This document shows positions 55,403 to 64,000 of a stretch of 64,000 bases of DNA, piece by piece; position 1 is the stretch's first letter; the number at the start of each line of letters is the position of its first letter. The notes beneath the pieces were generated by a model. That model worked only from the letters and a program-made list of their open reading frames with translations, was not told the DNA's origin and ran no database searches. The position numbers were made by a program, and so were the translations under genes. Source of the DNA: Bacteroidetes bacterium SCGC AAA795-G10 (GTDB taxonomy: Bacteria; Bacteroidota; Bacteroidia; Flavobacteriales; Flavobacteriaceae); the NCBI GenBank assembly GCA_003130815.1, contig QFDA01000003.1:1-64000 (forward strand), read 5' to 3'.

Positions 55403-57607
55403 TCAAATATTTAACCAATATGTAAATTTCAAGTTAAAGCTACGATATCTTGGTGAAAAATTATCCGTACTAATATAATTATCGTTATAAACCAAAAATA
55501 AATCTGAAAGAGGAGCAAAACGCCACTGCATTCTTGAGTTCACACCCAAATTTTCTCCTTGTGAGTTGTATTGAATGAAGGTGGTCCATGTTATGGTTTT
55601 TGTAAAAGTAAAATCAATTTTGGGACTTATTAACCAAATATTTTTTGATGTGTAAGGATTTGGGAGTTTTATAGAATTGAAATTTACAATTAAACTCGCG
55701 TTAACTATGGGTTGTTTTCGCCAGTTAAATTCATTTTCAAGAGTAAATTTGGTTCCATTAAAAAAAGTCCCATAAGAAATTTTAGAGTCAAGATTAAAAA
55801 TTTTTCTTCGATCAGATCGATAACCAAATTCTATGTCACCATACGAATAGTCAGAATTAGCGGGAAGGTTAGCTCCTTCGAAACTTCGAGTAGGGTCAAA
55901 ATCTGAAACTAGATATATATATCGGTTTATGTATTGAAGAGATAAACTGCTAGTATTAAGAAACCTTTTTTGAATAGTCGAAATAAATACTCTATCTGTC
56001 ATAACATAATCTTCTGCTGTATCATAAACAAAAAAACCTCTTTGCATGAAGCTATAACTTGTTATCTCAGGATTTTCGGGATATAATCTAAAGGTGTATT
56101 CTGGTGTGAGTTTTAAAAAGCCAGTACGCCTATAAAAACCTAAATTAGATCTGAAATCATCTCCACCATGAATTAAACCCATTCCAATTTTATGATTGAG
56201 GGTGTTTCTTTGAATATTTAATCCACTAATATAATCATCTCCATCTAAGCCCTCCGTAAAGGATTTATGCAAATATGCACGCCCTGACCACCTGCTATCA
56301 GAAGATGCTAAATTGTACTCTATTCCTGTAACACTGTTTTTTCTTTCTTCATTATTTAAAAATCCATACTCTTTTACAGCGCTTCGATCCATAAAAAAGA
56401 AACTAATATTAGATCTTTCAAATACTTTTTGTCTTAATGTAAAAACTGTATTTAAATTTGAAGCAATTTCATTTTTCAGATCTTCATCGGTAAGTATACT
56501 TAAAAAACCAACCCTTAGATTTGAATTTAATTTACCGCTTAACCTAGCTCCATAAATAATTTTATTTTCTATTGTATTTCCATTTAAATCCTCAGCAACA
56601 CCTATTCGTCTGGAGAAAAAAGGGACAACATCTCTCACAGTTCCAAAATCATTAAAAAGATCGTTGTTTTGAGTGAAGAACTGACGTTTTTCAGGAAGTG
56701 CAATTGCAAAACGAGTAAGATTTACTATTTGATCATCTGCTTCAACTTGTGAAAAGTCAGGGTTAAAAGTAAGATCTAAATTTAAAGCATTTCCTATAGG
56801 AATCTTTGCATCTCCTCCTATCCCTGTATTTAAATTAGAAGATAGATTTAGGAAATCTTTTTGAGCAATACCGCTTATGTATGGGATTAATGAAATCGGG
56901 TTACGAGCCTTTTTAAGGGATTTTTCAAAAATCATTTTACCCATAAATCCTAAATTTCCTATAAGTTGGTTCTGGGGAGTTTTTGCCCACACACTATATT
57001 CATTATTTTGTGTATTTACTCTGTAAATATTGAAGCGCCATGACTTACTATTATTGTTGTAAAAAAAGGAAGCAAAAGGAATTTGAATTTCTACAGAATA
57101 TAAATCTTCGAATATTTTAGACTCGACAAGCCATTTTGTATCCCATGTGTAGCTTCGATCAGTTCTATAATTTTGATTTCCGCCTGAAATAAGACCTTCA
57201 TTTTTAAGTCCCAATGGATTAGTTGAGAATGAAAAAGCATTTGTACCGTCACTAAATGTATCAAAAAGAAGGGTAATAAAGTCAGCTCCGTAAGTATTGA
57301 AGTCACGTTTTAAACTTGGTGTACTAAAATTTTTTCCTTCTGTTAGTGATTCAACAAGTATGTATAAATTTTTCTGATTTTTAAGAATTTTGAATCTAGT
57401 TTGTTTTTCCGCTTTTAAACTATCATTTGGCCTCCATAACCAAAATTCTGATTGCCATTCGGCTAAATCCCATTCTTTTTCATTTCCAATCCCATCAATA
57501 TTTATATTTGATTCAATACTCTTAATTACAAATTCTTTCTCATTCTGAGCATAACAAAATAAAGCTTCAAATAAAAATATGGACAATAAGATTCTTTGAA
57601 TTTTCAA
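55403..57607 (-). CDS. DUF5916 outer-membrane-type protein with CBM9-like domain
   Basis: A 734-residue exported protein. A signal peptide (to about residue 20, FCYAQ) is followed by a carbohydrate-binding family 9-like domain (IDGIGNEKEWDLAEWQSEF) and then a DUF5916 domain rich in alternating hydrophobic strands (about 230-734), ending in aromatic YRSFNLKFTYWLNI. The strand pattern and C-terminal aromatic suggest an outer-membrane barrel. Function is unknown. Confidence 0.88.
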   Translation of the reverse strand: MKIQRILLSIFLFEALFCYAQNEKEFVIKSIESNINIDGIGNEKEWDLAEWQSEFWLWRPNDSLKAEKQTRFKILKNQKNLYILVESLTEGKNFSTPSLKRDFNTYGADFITLLFDTFSDGTNAFSFSTNPLGLKNEGLISGGNQNYRTDRSYTWDTKWLVESKIFEDLYSVEIQIPFASFFYNNNSKSWRFNIYRVNTQNNEYSVWAKTPQNQLIGNLGFMGKMIFEKSLKKARNPISLIPYISGIAQKDFLNLSSNLNTGIGGDAKIPIGNALNLDLTFNPDFSQVEADDQIVNLTRFAIALPEKRQFFTQNNDLFNDFGTVRDVVPFFSRRIGVAEDLNGNTIENKIIYGARLSGKLNSNLRVGFLSILTDEDLKNEIASNLNTVFTLRQKVFERSNISFFFMDRSAVKEYGFLNNEERKNSVTGIEYNLASSDSRWSGRAYLHKSFTEGLDGDDYISGLNIQRNTLNHKIGMGLIHGGDDFRSNLGFYRRTGFLKLTPEYTFRLYPENPEITSYSFMQRGFFVYDTAEDYVMTDRVFISTIQKRFLNTSSLSLQYINRYIYLVSDFDPTRSFEGANLPANSDYSYGDIEFGYRSDRRKIFNLDSKISYGTFFNGTKFTLENEFNWRKQPIVNASLIVNFNSIKLPNPYTSKNIWLISPKIDFTFTKTITWTTFIQYNSQGENLGVNSRMQWRFAPLSDLFLVYNDNYISTDNFSPRYRSFNLKFTYWLNI

Positions 57608-57693
57608 AATGTAATTTTTTAAAAGATTATAAAATTAGCAATCTTTTACATAGAAGACCTCATTGCAAAAAAGAGATTAAATTATATTTAACC

Positions 57694-58470
57694 ATGATTT
57701 TAAAACTAATATTCATTTATAACTTTTTTCTGGGATATTTTTTAACAAATGATATTTTGTGGGGTAAAACGGGACACCGAGTTGTAGGTGAGGTTGCATC
57801 AAAATACATCTCAAAAAATACTAGAACTTCACTTGATAAAATTTTGGAAGGCCAAAGCCTTGCTTATATCTCAACTTATGCTGATGAAATTAAATCAGAT
57901 AAAAAATATTCCAAGTATAATGTTTGGCACTATGCAAATCTTAATCTAAACGAGACCTACCAATCAAGCTACAAAAATCCAAATGGTGACATCGTCAAAG
58001 CTATAAAAACGTGTATTGAAATTTTAAAATCGAAATCTTCAACAAAAAAAGAAAAACAATTTTATTTGAAATTGTTAGTTCACTTTGTGGGTGATTTACA
58101 TCAACCATTACATTTAGGTAAAAAAGAGGACAAAGGTGGAAATGATATTGATATTTTATGGTTTGGAAAAAAATCCAATCTTCACAGACTTTGGGATAGT
58201 GATATAATAGATAGTAGTAAATTTAGTTTTAGTGAATTAAGTCAAAATTTACCAGCTATATCTATTGAAAAAAGAAAAAAAATTGCATCAGGTTCTTTGG
58301 ACTCGTGGATTCAAGAAACGCATGCTTTAACTCGAAAAATTTATGCAGAATTGCCCGAAAATAAAAATCTTGGATACAAGTATAGCTATGAGAATTTCGA
58401 AATAATAAGGTACCAATTATTAAAAGCTGGTTTAAGATTAGCTTTTATTTTAGATGATATATTTAAATAA
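57694..58470 (+). CDS. S1/P1-type zinc nuclease
   Basis: A 258-residue secreted nuclease. The mature N-terminus WGKTGHRVVGEVA (Trp23, His28) supplies zinc ligands, with VWHYANL, HFVGDLHQPLHLG and NDIDILWFGKKSNLHRLWDSDII providing the others. It degrades single-stranded DNA and RNA, probably to scavenge phosphate or nucleotides. The gene overlaps the convergent alkB by 8 bases. Confidence 0.92.
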   Translation: MILKLIFIYNFFLGYFLTNDILWGKTGHRVVGEVASKYISKNTRTSLDKILEGQSLAYISTYADEIKSDKKYSKYNVWHYANLNLNETYQSSYKNPNGDIVKAIKTCIEILKSKSSTKKEKQFYLKLLVHFVGDLHQPLHLGKKEDKGGNDIDILWFGKKSNLHRLWDSDIIDSSKFSFSELSQNLPAISIEKRKKIASGSLDSWIQETHALTRKIYAELPENKNLGYKYSYENFEIIRYQLLKAGLRLAFILDDIFK

Positions 58471-59071
58471 TCTTACGAAAAGTTAAATTGATTCTTATTC
58501 CAACAGCCTGTGTAGTTTTTGCAATTTGGTGTAACCAGTGTGTTTGAGTTTCACCTTCCATAAAAAAAAGGCTTCCAGACTTTAAAAGAATTTTATATCG
58601 TAACTCTTTTTTCCCCCTATGTTTTAGGTGGAAAAATCGATTTGAACCGAAACTTACCGAAGCTATAATGGGGTTTTTACCTAATTCCTTTTCGTTGTCA
58701 GCGTGCCAACCATTACTATCGTTACCATCACGATATTGGTTTATTAATACAGTTGTAAATAAGGTATTACTAACCTTATGTATACGATTCTGAATTTCCG
58801 ATAATAAATGAGTCATTTTTTCCGGATACATCTTAATTCCCGAGTAGGAATAAGGTGCAGTGTTATTCGCGTACAGTGCTGTTAGTCTGGGTTGCATGTA
58901 TGTTTTTCCGTAAACTTTAATTTTGTCTTGTTGCCAAATAGTCGTGTCTAGAATTTGATTAAAATAATTATCTGCTTCATTTTTATTAAAAAAAGATTCG
59001 AAGTACCTTAATTTTGCGCCTGGCAAATTTAAGGGAGTACCATCACCTAAAATATCTAAAGGTTTAAGCAT
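58463..59071 (-). CDS. AlkB-type 2-oxoglutarate dioxygenase
   Basis: A 202-residue Fe(II)/2-oxoglutarate enzyme that reverses alkyl damage on DNA or RNA. The iron ligands are His123 and Asp125 (WHADNE) and His181 (THWLHQIAK); the cosubstrate arginines lie in RINLTFR (193-199). It resembles the ALKBH2/3-like branch of AlkB in its HWLH motif. Directly downstream of the htpG gene on the same strand, 37 bases away. Confidence 0.92.
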   Translation of the reverse strand: MLKPLDILGDGTPLNLPGAKLRYFESFFNKNEADNYFNQILDTTIWQQDKIKVYGKTYMQPRLTALYANNTAPYSYSGIKMYPEKMTHLLSEIQNRIHKVSNTLFTTVLINQYRDGNDSNGWHADNEKELGKNPIIASVSFGSNRFFHLKHRGKKELRYKILLKSGSLFFMEGETQTHWLHQIAKTTQAVGIRINLTFRKII

Positions 59072-59108
59072 TATTTAATTAGTTGTAAAAAATATTTAAT
59101 CCAGTTTT

Positions 59109-60989
59109 TTACTTGATTAAATCCACGCTCCTTTGAATAAACTGTGTTAAAGCCTCACCCTTTAGAAGGTTTTGTGAAAGTTTCGCTAAATCTAACGCCT
59201 GCTTTATGAGATGTTCTTTTTTCTTTTTGGTTTTAGTATTTAAAATCTGACCGACCAGTTCATGATTTGTATTCACAACTAAGTTGAACATTTCGGGCAT
59301 ATTACCCATCAGTCCCCCACCACCATTTTGTTGCATTTCTTTCATTCGACGCATAAATTCAGGTTGCGTGAGAACAAATGGCATACTTTTACTATCCAAA
59401 GATTCTAATTGTACAGTATATCCACTTTCTTTGACAACATTCTCTATAAGAGGTTTCAAAGTTTCTTTTTCTTTGTCTGAAAGTTTAGACACAGTGGCTT
59501 CATCCTTTTTTATAAGGTTTTCCAAAGTATCACCATCAACCCTAGAAAAAGAAACTTTTTCTTTTTTACCTTCTAATTTTTGGATTAAGTGTCCAATAAT
59601 GGGTGAGTCCAAAAGCAATACTTTATAACCTTTGCTCTTGGCCTGTTCAATATAACTATGTTGCGAATCAACATCAGATGCATAGAGAATGATTAGTTTA
59701 TCATCTTTATCAGTTTGATAATCCTTTATTGAATCTTTAAGTTCGTCAAAGGTTAAATATTCTTTATCTGTAGTTGGATATAATGCAAAGCTTTCTGCTT
59801 TATCAAAAAACTTATCTTCACTTAACATTCCATATTCAATCACGACTTTTATATCGTTCCACTTTTCTTCAAATGATTTTCTATCTTTTTTGAATAAACT
59901 ACTTAGTTTATCTCCAACCTTCCTTGTTATGTAATTACTAATCTTTTTAACAGCACCGTCTGCCTGCAAATAACTCCTTGAGACATTAAGTGGTATATCA
60001 GGTGAATCAATTACACCTCTTAGTAAAGTTAAAAACTCAGGAACAATTCCCTCAACATTGTCTGTTACGAAAACCTGATTTTGATAAAGTTGAATCCGAT
60101 CCTTTTGAATATTAATATCATTTTTTATTCTTGGAAAATACAATATGCCTGTAAGATTAAATGGATAATCAACGTTTAGGTGAATATTAAATAAAGGTTC
60201 TTCAAATTGCATAGGATAAAGTTCTCTGTAAAAAGATTGATAATCTTCATCCTTTAGATCAGAGGGCTTTTTCGTCCAAGCAGGCTCTGAATTATTAATT
60301 ATGTTATCAACAGTTTTAGTTTCGGGCTTTGCATCATCTGGAGAATTTTTAGGTAACGGTATTGTTTCTTCTTTAGTTCCAAACTTAATTGGTATAGGCA
60401 TGAATTTATTATATTTAGATAGAAGCTCTTGAATGCGATTTTCCTCCAAAAACTCCTTTGAATCTTTATCAATATGAAGAACAATTTCAGTACCCCTATC
60501 TTTTTTATTTGCTGTCTCAATGCTATACTCTGGTGACCCATCGCAAATCCAATGTGCCGCTGCATCTTTACTATAAGATTTTGTTATTATCTCTACTTTA
60601 TCTGCGACCATAAAAGCAGAATAAAAACCTAGACCAAAATGACCAATTATTCCACTATCTTTTGCTGAATCTTTATACTTTTCCAGAAATTCCTCAGCAC
60701 CAGAAAAAGCAACATCGTTAATATATTTTTGAACTTCCTCTTTAGACATTCCAATACCCCTATCGATAATGTGGAGCTTTTTTTCTTTCTTATCAATTTT
60801 AACCTCTATTTGTAAGTTACCTAGATCACCTTTTATTTTGCCTATACTACTTAGATGTTTTAATTTTGTTGTTGCATCAGTTGCATTTGATATTAATTCT
60901 CTAAGAAATATTTCTTGATCACTGTATAAAAATTTTTTTATTAATGGAAAAATATTTTCTACAGAAACGTTTATTTTACCTTTACTCAT
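59109..60989 (-). CDS. htpG: Chaperone HtpG (Hsp90)
   Basis: A 626-residue Hsp90. The ATP site is shown by ELISNATDATTKLKHL, DRGIGMSKEEV and GHFGLGFYSAFMV. The middle domain and the C-terminal dimerisation region follow. It is divergent from a TetR-like gene; the shared intergenic region holds inverted repeats. Confidence 0.95.
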   Translation of the reverse strand: MSKGKINVSVENIFPLIKKFLYSDQEIFLRELISNATDATTKLKHLSSIGKIKGDLGNLQIEVKIDKKEKKLHIIDRGIGMSKEEVQKYINDVAFSGAEEFLEKYKDSAKDSGIIGHFGLGFYSAFMVADKVEIITKSYSKDAAAHWICDGSPEYSIETANKKDRGTEIVLHIDKDSKEFLEENRIQELLSKYNKFMPIPIKFGTKEETIPLPKNSPDDAKPETKTVDNIINNSEPAWTKKPSDLKDEDYQSFYRELYPMQFEEPLFNIHLNVDYPFNLTGILYFPRIKNDINIQKDRIQLYQNQVFVTDNVEGIVPEFLTLLRGVIDSPDIPLNVSRSYLQADGAVKKISNYITRKVGDKLSSLFKKDRKSFEEKWNDIKVVIEYGMLSEDKFFDKAESFALYPTTDKEYLTFDELKDSIKDYQTDKDDKLIILYASDVDSQHSYIEQAKSKGYKVLLLDSPIIGHLIQKLEGKKEKVSFSRVDGDTLENLIKKDEATVSKLSDKEKETLKPLIENVVKESGYTVQLESLDSKSMPFVLTQPEFMRRMKEMQQNGGGGLMGNMPEMFNLVVNTNHELVGQILNTKTKKKKEHLIKQALDLAKLSQNLLKGEALTQFIQRSVDLIK

Positions 60990-61010
60990 ATTTAATTTAA
61001 TTTATTTTAG

Positions 61011-61059
61011 AAATGTCAAAAAAAATACCATTGTTGAATTCTGTGACAAAGTGACATTT
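61011..61059. promoter_or_regulatory. Inverted and direct TGACA repeats between htpG and the TetR-like gene
   Basis: AAATGTCA (61011-61018) and its reverse complement TGACATTT (61052-61059) are perfect 8-base arms, 33 bases apart. A direct repeat GTGACA occurs at 61043-61048 and 61051-61056. They lie between two divergent genes and could be operator sites. No binding data; such short A/T-rich repeats can arise by chance. Confidence 0.35.
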
Positions 61060-61106
61060 GATATTTTAATTATTGTTAAATATTAAAATAAAAAAATTAA
61101 CCAAAT

Positions 61107-61114
61107 TATATTTG
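61107..61114 (+). promoter_or_regulatory. Putative -7 element TATATTTG for the TetR-like gene
   Basis: A perfect TAnnTTTG match 17 bases before the ATG at 61132. Confidence 0.5.
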
Positions 61115-61131
61115 TCTTTAAAAATTTATTA

Positions 61132-61788
61132 ATGAAAAAGAAATTTAAAAATATAAAAGAGAAAATATTTGATGAATATTCAAAACTTGCATTGGAAGGA
61201 AATGGTCAACTCAAATCGGTTTATCTATTTTGTAAAAAAACAAACATTAAAGAGACTGAATTTTATGATCACTTTGGATCTCTAAATCATGTTAGAGACC
61301 AAATATTCTGCCAATTTTATAATAATACTTACGAATTAATAAGTAATTCAAAAGAATTTTCCTCTCAATTACCGAAAGAAAAATTACTAACTTTTTATTT
61401 TACTTTTTTTGAGGTACTTAAACTAAACAGGAGCTATGTTCTACTTGAATTAGGTGAATTTGAAAATAATATTCAAAAACTTTCAATTCTAAGAGGACTA
61501 AGGTCACTGTTTAAAGAATTTACAACAAATCTTATTGAACAAGGGAACGCATTAAAAAAGTCAAACTTTACAAAGCATCCATCAAAAATTTTTTCTGAAG
61601 GGGCATGGATTCAGTTTTTATTTTTAATGAGATTCTGGATTGAAGATAGATCACCTGGATTCGAAAAGACTGACATTGCAATTGAAAAATCTGTAAGATC
61701 CGTTTTTGATTTATTTGATAACACACCATTAGATAGTATTGTAGATTTTGGCAAGTTTCTTTGGGAAGAAAAAATTAAAACGAATTAA
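61132..61788 (+). CDS. TetR-like regulator
   Basis: A 218-residue protein with an N-terminal helix-turn-helix of TetR type (KSVYLFCKKTNIKETEFYDHFGSLNHV, about 28-55) and a helical ligand-binding part. The next gene, an ABC1 kinase, starts directly after its stop, so the pair is one operon and the protein may control it. Ligand unknown. Confidence 0.8.
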   Translation: MKKKFKNIKEKIFDEYSKLALEGNGQLKSVYLFCKKTNIKETEFYDHFGSLNHVRDQIFCQFYNNTYELISNSKEFSSQLPKEKLLTFYFTFFEVLKLNRSYVLLELGEFENNIQKLSILRGLRSLFKEFTTNLIEQGNALKKSNFTKHPSKIFSEGAWIQFLFLMRFWIEDRSPGFEKTDIAIEKSVRSVFDLFDNTPLDSIVDFGKFLWEEKIKTN

Positions 61789-63096
61789 TTGAAGACACTA
61801 AATTCAATTCCAACAAATAAGATTGAACGAGCAACTAAACTAGTAGGTACTGGGGTAAAGTTGGGGGGTAATTATTTAAGATATTATGGCGAAAAATTTA
61901 TTTTTGGTCAAAACGACAGGTCACGTCTCGATGAAAAAAATGCAAGTGACATTTATGATGGTTTAAAAGAGTTGAAAGGAAGTGCATTAAAGCTCGCACA
62001 AATGTTAAGTATGGAGAAAAATCTTTTACCAAAGGCTTATGTTGAAAGATTTAGCTTAGCTCAATTTTCTGTTCCTCCTTTATCCTGGCCATTAGTCAAG
62101 AAATCTTTAAAGAGATACTTAGGGTCTGATCCGGAAAATATTTTTGACACATTCAATGTAAAATCTGAGAATGCTGCAAGCATCGGCCAAGTTCATCGAG
62201 CAACAAAAAATGGTAAAAAGCTAGCTGTAAAAATTCAATATCCCGGGGTTGCGAATAGTATAAGTTCTGATTTATCAATGGTTAAACCAATCGCGCTAAA
62301 AATTTTTAACTTGAAAGGCAAAGACATAGAAAAATATTTTCAAGAAGTCAAATATAAGTTGCTTGAAGAAACCGACTATGAAATTGAACTTAAAAACAGC
62401 CAATTCATCTCTAAAGCTTGCAGTAAAATACCGAATTTAATTTTTCCTAACTATTATCCTGAATTGACCACAAAAAAAACTTTGACAATGGATTGGATGG
62501 AAGGAACACATCTTTCGGAGTTTGTAAAAAAAAATAAAACAAAGAATAATGACAATAAATTAGGTCAAACCCTTTGGGACTTTTATATGTTTCAAATCCA
62601 CGGTTTAAAAAAAGTTCAGGCTGATCCACACCCCGGAAACTTTTTAGTTTCAAAGAAGGGATCTTTGATTGCCATAGATTTTGGATGTATAAAAGAAATA
62701 CCTGAGAATTTTTATGTTCCATATTTTGAGCTTTCAAAAAAAGAAAATATTGAAGACTTGAAAATTTTCAGAGGATTATTAAAAGAACTTGAGATCCTTA
62801 CCCCTTACGATACGAACGAAGAAGCCACTTTTTTTACAAGTCTGTTTCAAAAAATGATGCGCTTATTTACTCTCCCTTTTCAAAGTAAATATTTTGATTT
62901 CTCAAACCAACGATTTTGGGAAAAAATTTCAGGGCTTTTAAATGAATTTACTGAAGACCCAAAGTTGAGGAAATTGAACGGAAATAGAGGATCAAAACAT
63001 TTCATATATATCAATCGTACTTTTTTTGGATTATATCACCTTCTTCATGATTTAAATGCAAAAATCAAAACAGATTCTTATCAAAAATATATTTAA
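61789..63096 (+). CDS. ABC1/ADCK (UbiB-like) atypical kinase
   Basis: A 435-residue ABC1 kinase. In place of the KxGQ motif it has KLAQMLSME; the Ala-rich nucleotide loop is NAASIGQVHRA, with Lys in VKIQYPG, catalytic ADPHPGNF and metal-binding DFG. Family members support quinone or lipid metabolism. The start is TTG, directly adjoining the regulator stop (TAATTG); no ATG is in frame nearby. Confidence 0.87.
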   Translation: MKTLNSIPTNKIERATKLVGTGVKLGGNYLRYYGEKFIFGQNDRSRLDEKNASDIYDGLKELKGSALKLAQMLSMEKNLLPKAYVERFSLAQFSVPPLSWPLVKKSLKRYLGSDPENIFDTFNVKSENAASIGQVHRATKNGKKLAVKIQYPGVANSISSDLSMVKPIALKIFNLKGKDIEKYFQEVKYKLLEETDYEIELKNSQFISKACSKIPNLIFPNYYPELTTKKTLTMDWMEGTHLSEFVKKNKTKNNDNKLGQTLWDFYMFQIHGLKKVQADPHPGNFLVSKKGSLIAIDFGCIKEIPENFYVPYFELSKKENIEDLKIFRGLLKELEILTPYDTNEEATFFTSLFQKMMRLFTLPFQSKYFDFSNQRFWEKISGLLNEFTEDPKLRKLNGNRGSKHFIYINRTFFGLYHLLHDLNAKIKTDSYQKYI

Positions 63097-63159
63097 TTAA
63101 AGCTCCTGTTTGCATGGATTTTTATTTAAAAAATGTATTTTCCCATTAAATTGATTTAA

Positions 63160-64000
63160 ATGTATAATTCAAAAATTATAGGATTAGGTAAATATTTACC
63201 TGATAATATAGTTTCCAACACTGATCTAGAAAAAATAATGGATACTACTGATGCTTGGATACAAGAAAGAACTGGAATTAGAGAAAGAAGGCACATTGTA
63301 AAGGGAAGTGAAGATACTACATTTACAATGGGTGTGAAAGCATCAAAAATTGCAATTGAGAGGGCAGGTATAACATCTAAAGAAATTGATTTGATCTTGT
63401 TTGCTACTTTAAGCCCAGATTACTATTTTCCTGGTTCAGGTGTATTAGTCCAAGATGCATTAGATATCCCAGATTGTCCAGCAATGGATATTCGCATGCA
63501 GTGTTCAGGATTTATATATGCTGTTGCCACTGCAGATCAATTTATCAAAACAGGTATGTACAAAAATGTTTTAGTTATAGGATCAGAATATCACTCAGGA
63601 GGATTAGAAATGAATACAAGAGGAAGAAACATTTCAGTAATTTTTGGAGATGGTGCAGGTGCGATTGTAATGACACGTTCTGAAAATAAAAATAAAGGTA
63701 TTTTGCATTCTCAACTTCACTCTCAGGGGAAATATGCAGAAGAACTTTCTTTAATTGGTCCAAATACTAGACGCTGGGTTCCAGAAATTTTGGAAGAAAA
63801 TGATCCTGATGATGTTTCTTATTTTCCTCATATGAATGGTCAGTTCGTTTTTAAAAATGCTGTCATCAGATTTTCTGAAGTCATTAATGCTGGTTTAAAA
63901 AAGACTGGTTGGCAACCGAGCGATATTGATATGTTAATTCCACATCAAGCAAATCTTCGAATTTCTCAATTTGTTCAAAAAAAGTTTGGTTTAAGAGATG
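63160..64000 (+). CDS. FabH-type beta-ketoacyl-ACP synthase III (3' end beyond window)
   Basis: The open frame begins at ATG 63160 and runs to the window end (280 codons), so it is truncated by the boundary only. KASIII features: TDAWIQERTGIRERRH, Cys115 in RMQCSGFIYA, GDGAGAIVM and PHQANLRI with the catalytic His; the final Asn is past the edge. The start YNSKIIGLGKYLPDN and insert near VSYFPHMNGQF match a second FabH-like group of Flavobacteriia rather than the fatty-acid housekeeping FabH. It initiates or joins acyl chains from acyl-CoA. Confidence 0.9.
   Translation, partial: MYNSKIIGLGKYLPDNIVSNTDLEKIMDTTDAWIQERTGIRERRHIVKGSEDTTFTMGVKASKIAIERAGITSKEIDLILFATLSPDYYFPGSGVLVQDALDIPDCPAMDIRMQCSGFIYAVATADQFIKTGMYKNVLVIGSEYHSGGLEMNTRGRNISVIFGDGAGAIVMTRSENKNKGILHSQLHSQGKYAEELSLIGPNTRRWVPEILEENDPDDVSYFPHMNGQFVFKNAVIRFSEVINAGLKKTGWQPSDIDMLIPHQANLRISQFVQKKFGLRD

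Noticed and set aside
63474-63683. A 69-codon plus-strand frame inside the FabH-like gene
   Set aside because: The FabH frame covers this region with strong family motifs; this frame is Cys/Arg-rich noise.

Overview
The window is AT-rich bacterial chromosome from the Bacteroidota, most likely a marine member of the Flavobacteriaceae. The case rests on protein families (DUF5916, DUF4369, flavobacterial FabH and mevalonate enzymes), on promoters of the TAnnTTTG type, on the near absence of Shine-Dalgarno sequences, and on the order of the tRNA-tuf-secE-nusG-rplKAJL-rpoBC region. Almost everything is ordinary core genome. I see no CRISPR array, prophage, insertion sequence or complete mobile element.

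Layout. 1-1319: the end of an Fe-S assembly group (Mrp ATPase, NifU-like scaffold, 2Fe-2S ferredoxin). 1351-7560: a maltodextrin module (beta-phosphoglucomutase, GH65 maltose phosphorylase, exported neopullulanase-like GH13, lipoprotein GH13), followed by a frameshifted glycerophosphodiesterase and a TspO protein. 8924-11757: two mevalonate-pathway kinase-fold enzymes and a pseudouridine-synthase homologue that has lost its catalytic motif. 11716-23470: one long minus-strand gene string, consisting of trpEGDCFBA behind a leader peptide and terminator (an attenuator) and then, without a break, a glycosyltransferase/membrane-protein group; one of these glycosyltransferases has no canonical start codon.

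23549-29382: YceI, rhodanese, PspC, an alanine/Na+ symporter, an acyl-CoA dehydrogenase, ribosomal protein bS21 (with a very strong Shine-Dalgarno), XerC and a hibernation factor. 29460-29913: tRNA-Thr/Tyr/Gly/Thr. 29914-38834: about 9 kb of small, mixed-strand accessory genes (two DUF423 proteins, a CPXCG protein, cupin, LOV-like PAS protein, phosphoribosyltransferase plus YhhQ transporter, DUF2237, a RidA-like lipoprotein, a propeller-like lipoprotein) that separates the tRNA cluster from tuf, which it normally adjoins.

38876-51692: tuf, tRNA-Trp, secE, nusG, rplK, rplA, rplJ, rplL, rpoB, rpoC, DUF3467. 51734-64000: prfC, idi and a QueD/PTPS enzyme, a DUF4369 lipoprotein with a DUF5916 outer-membrane-type protein, an S1/P1 nuclease, AlkB, HtpG, a TetR-like regulator with an ABC1 kinase, and the first part of a FabH-type ketosynthase.

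How the parts work together: extracellular and periplasmic amylases supply maltose, which the phosphorylase and phosphoglucomutase turn into glucose and glucose-6-phosphate. Mevalonate kinase, diphosphomevalonate decarboxylase and Idi belong to one isoprenoid pathway. The trp operon appears to sense tryptophan through tandem Trp codons in its leader and through a Trp-binding motif in TrpE. The strongest leads for follow-up are regulatory: the trp attenuator, the bS21 Shine-Dalgarno, and several promoters placed so close to start codons that the mRNAs would be leaderless. No single clearly undescribed system stood out.
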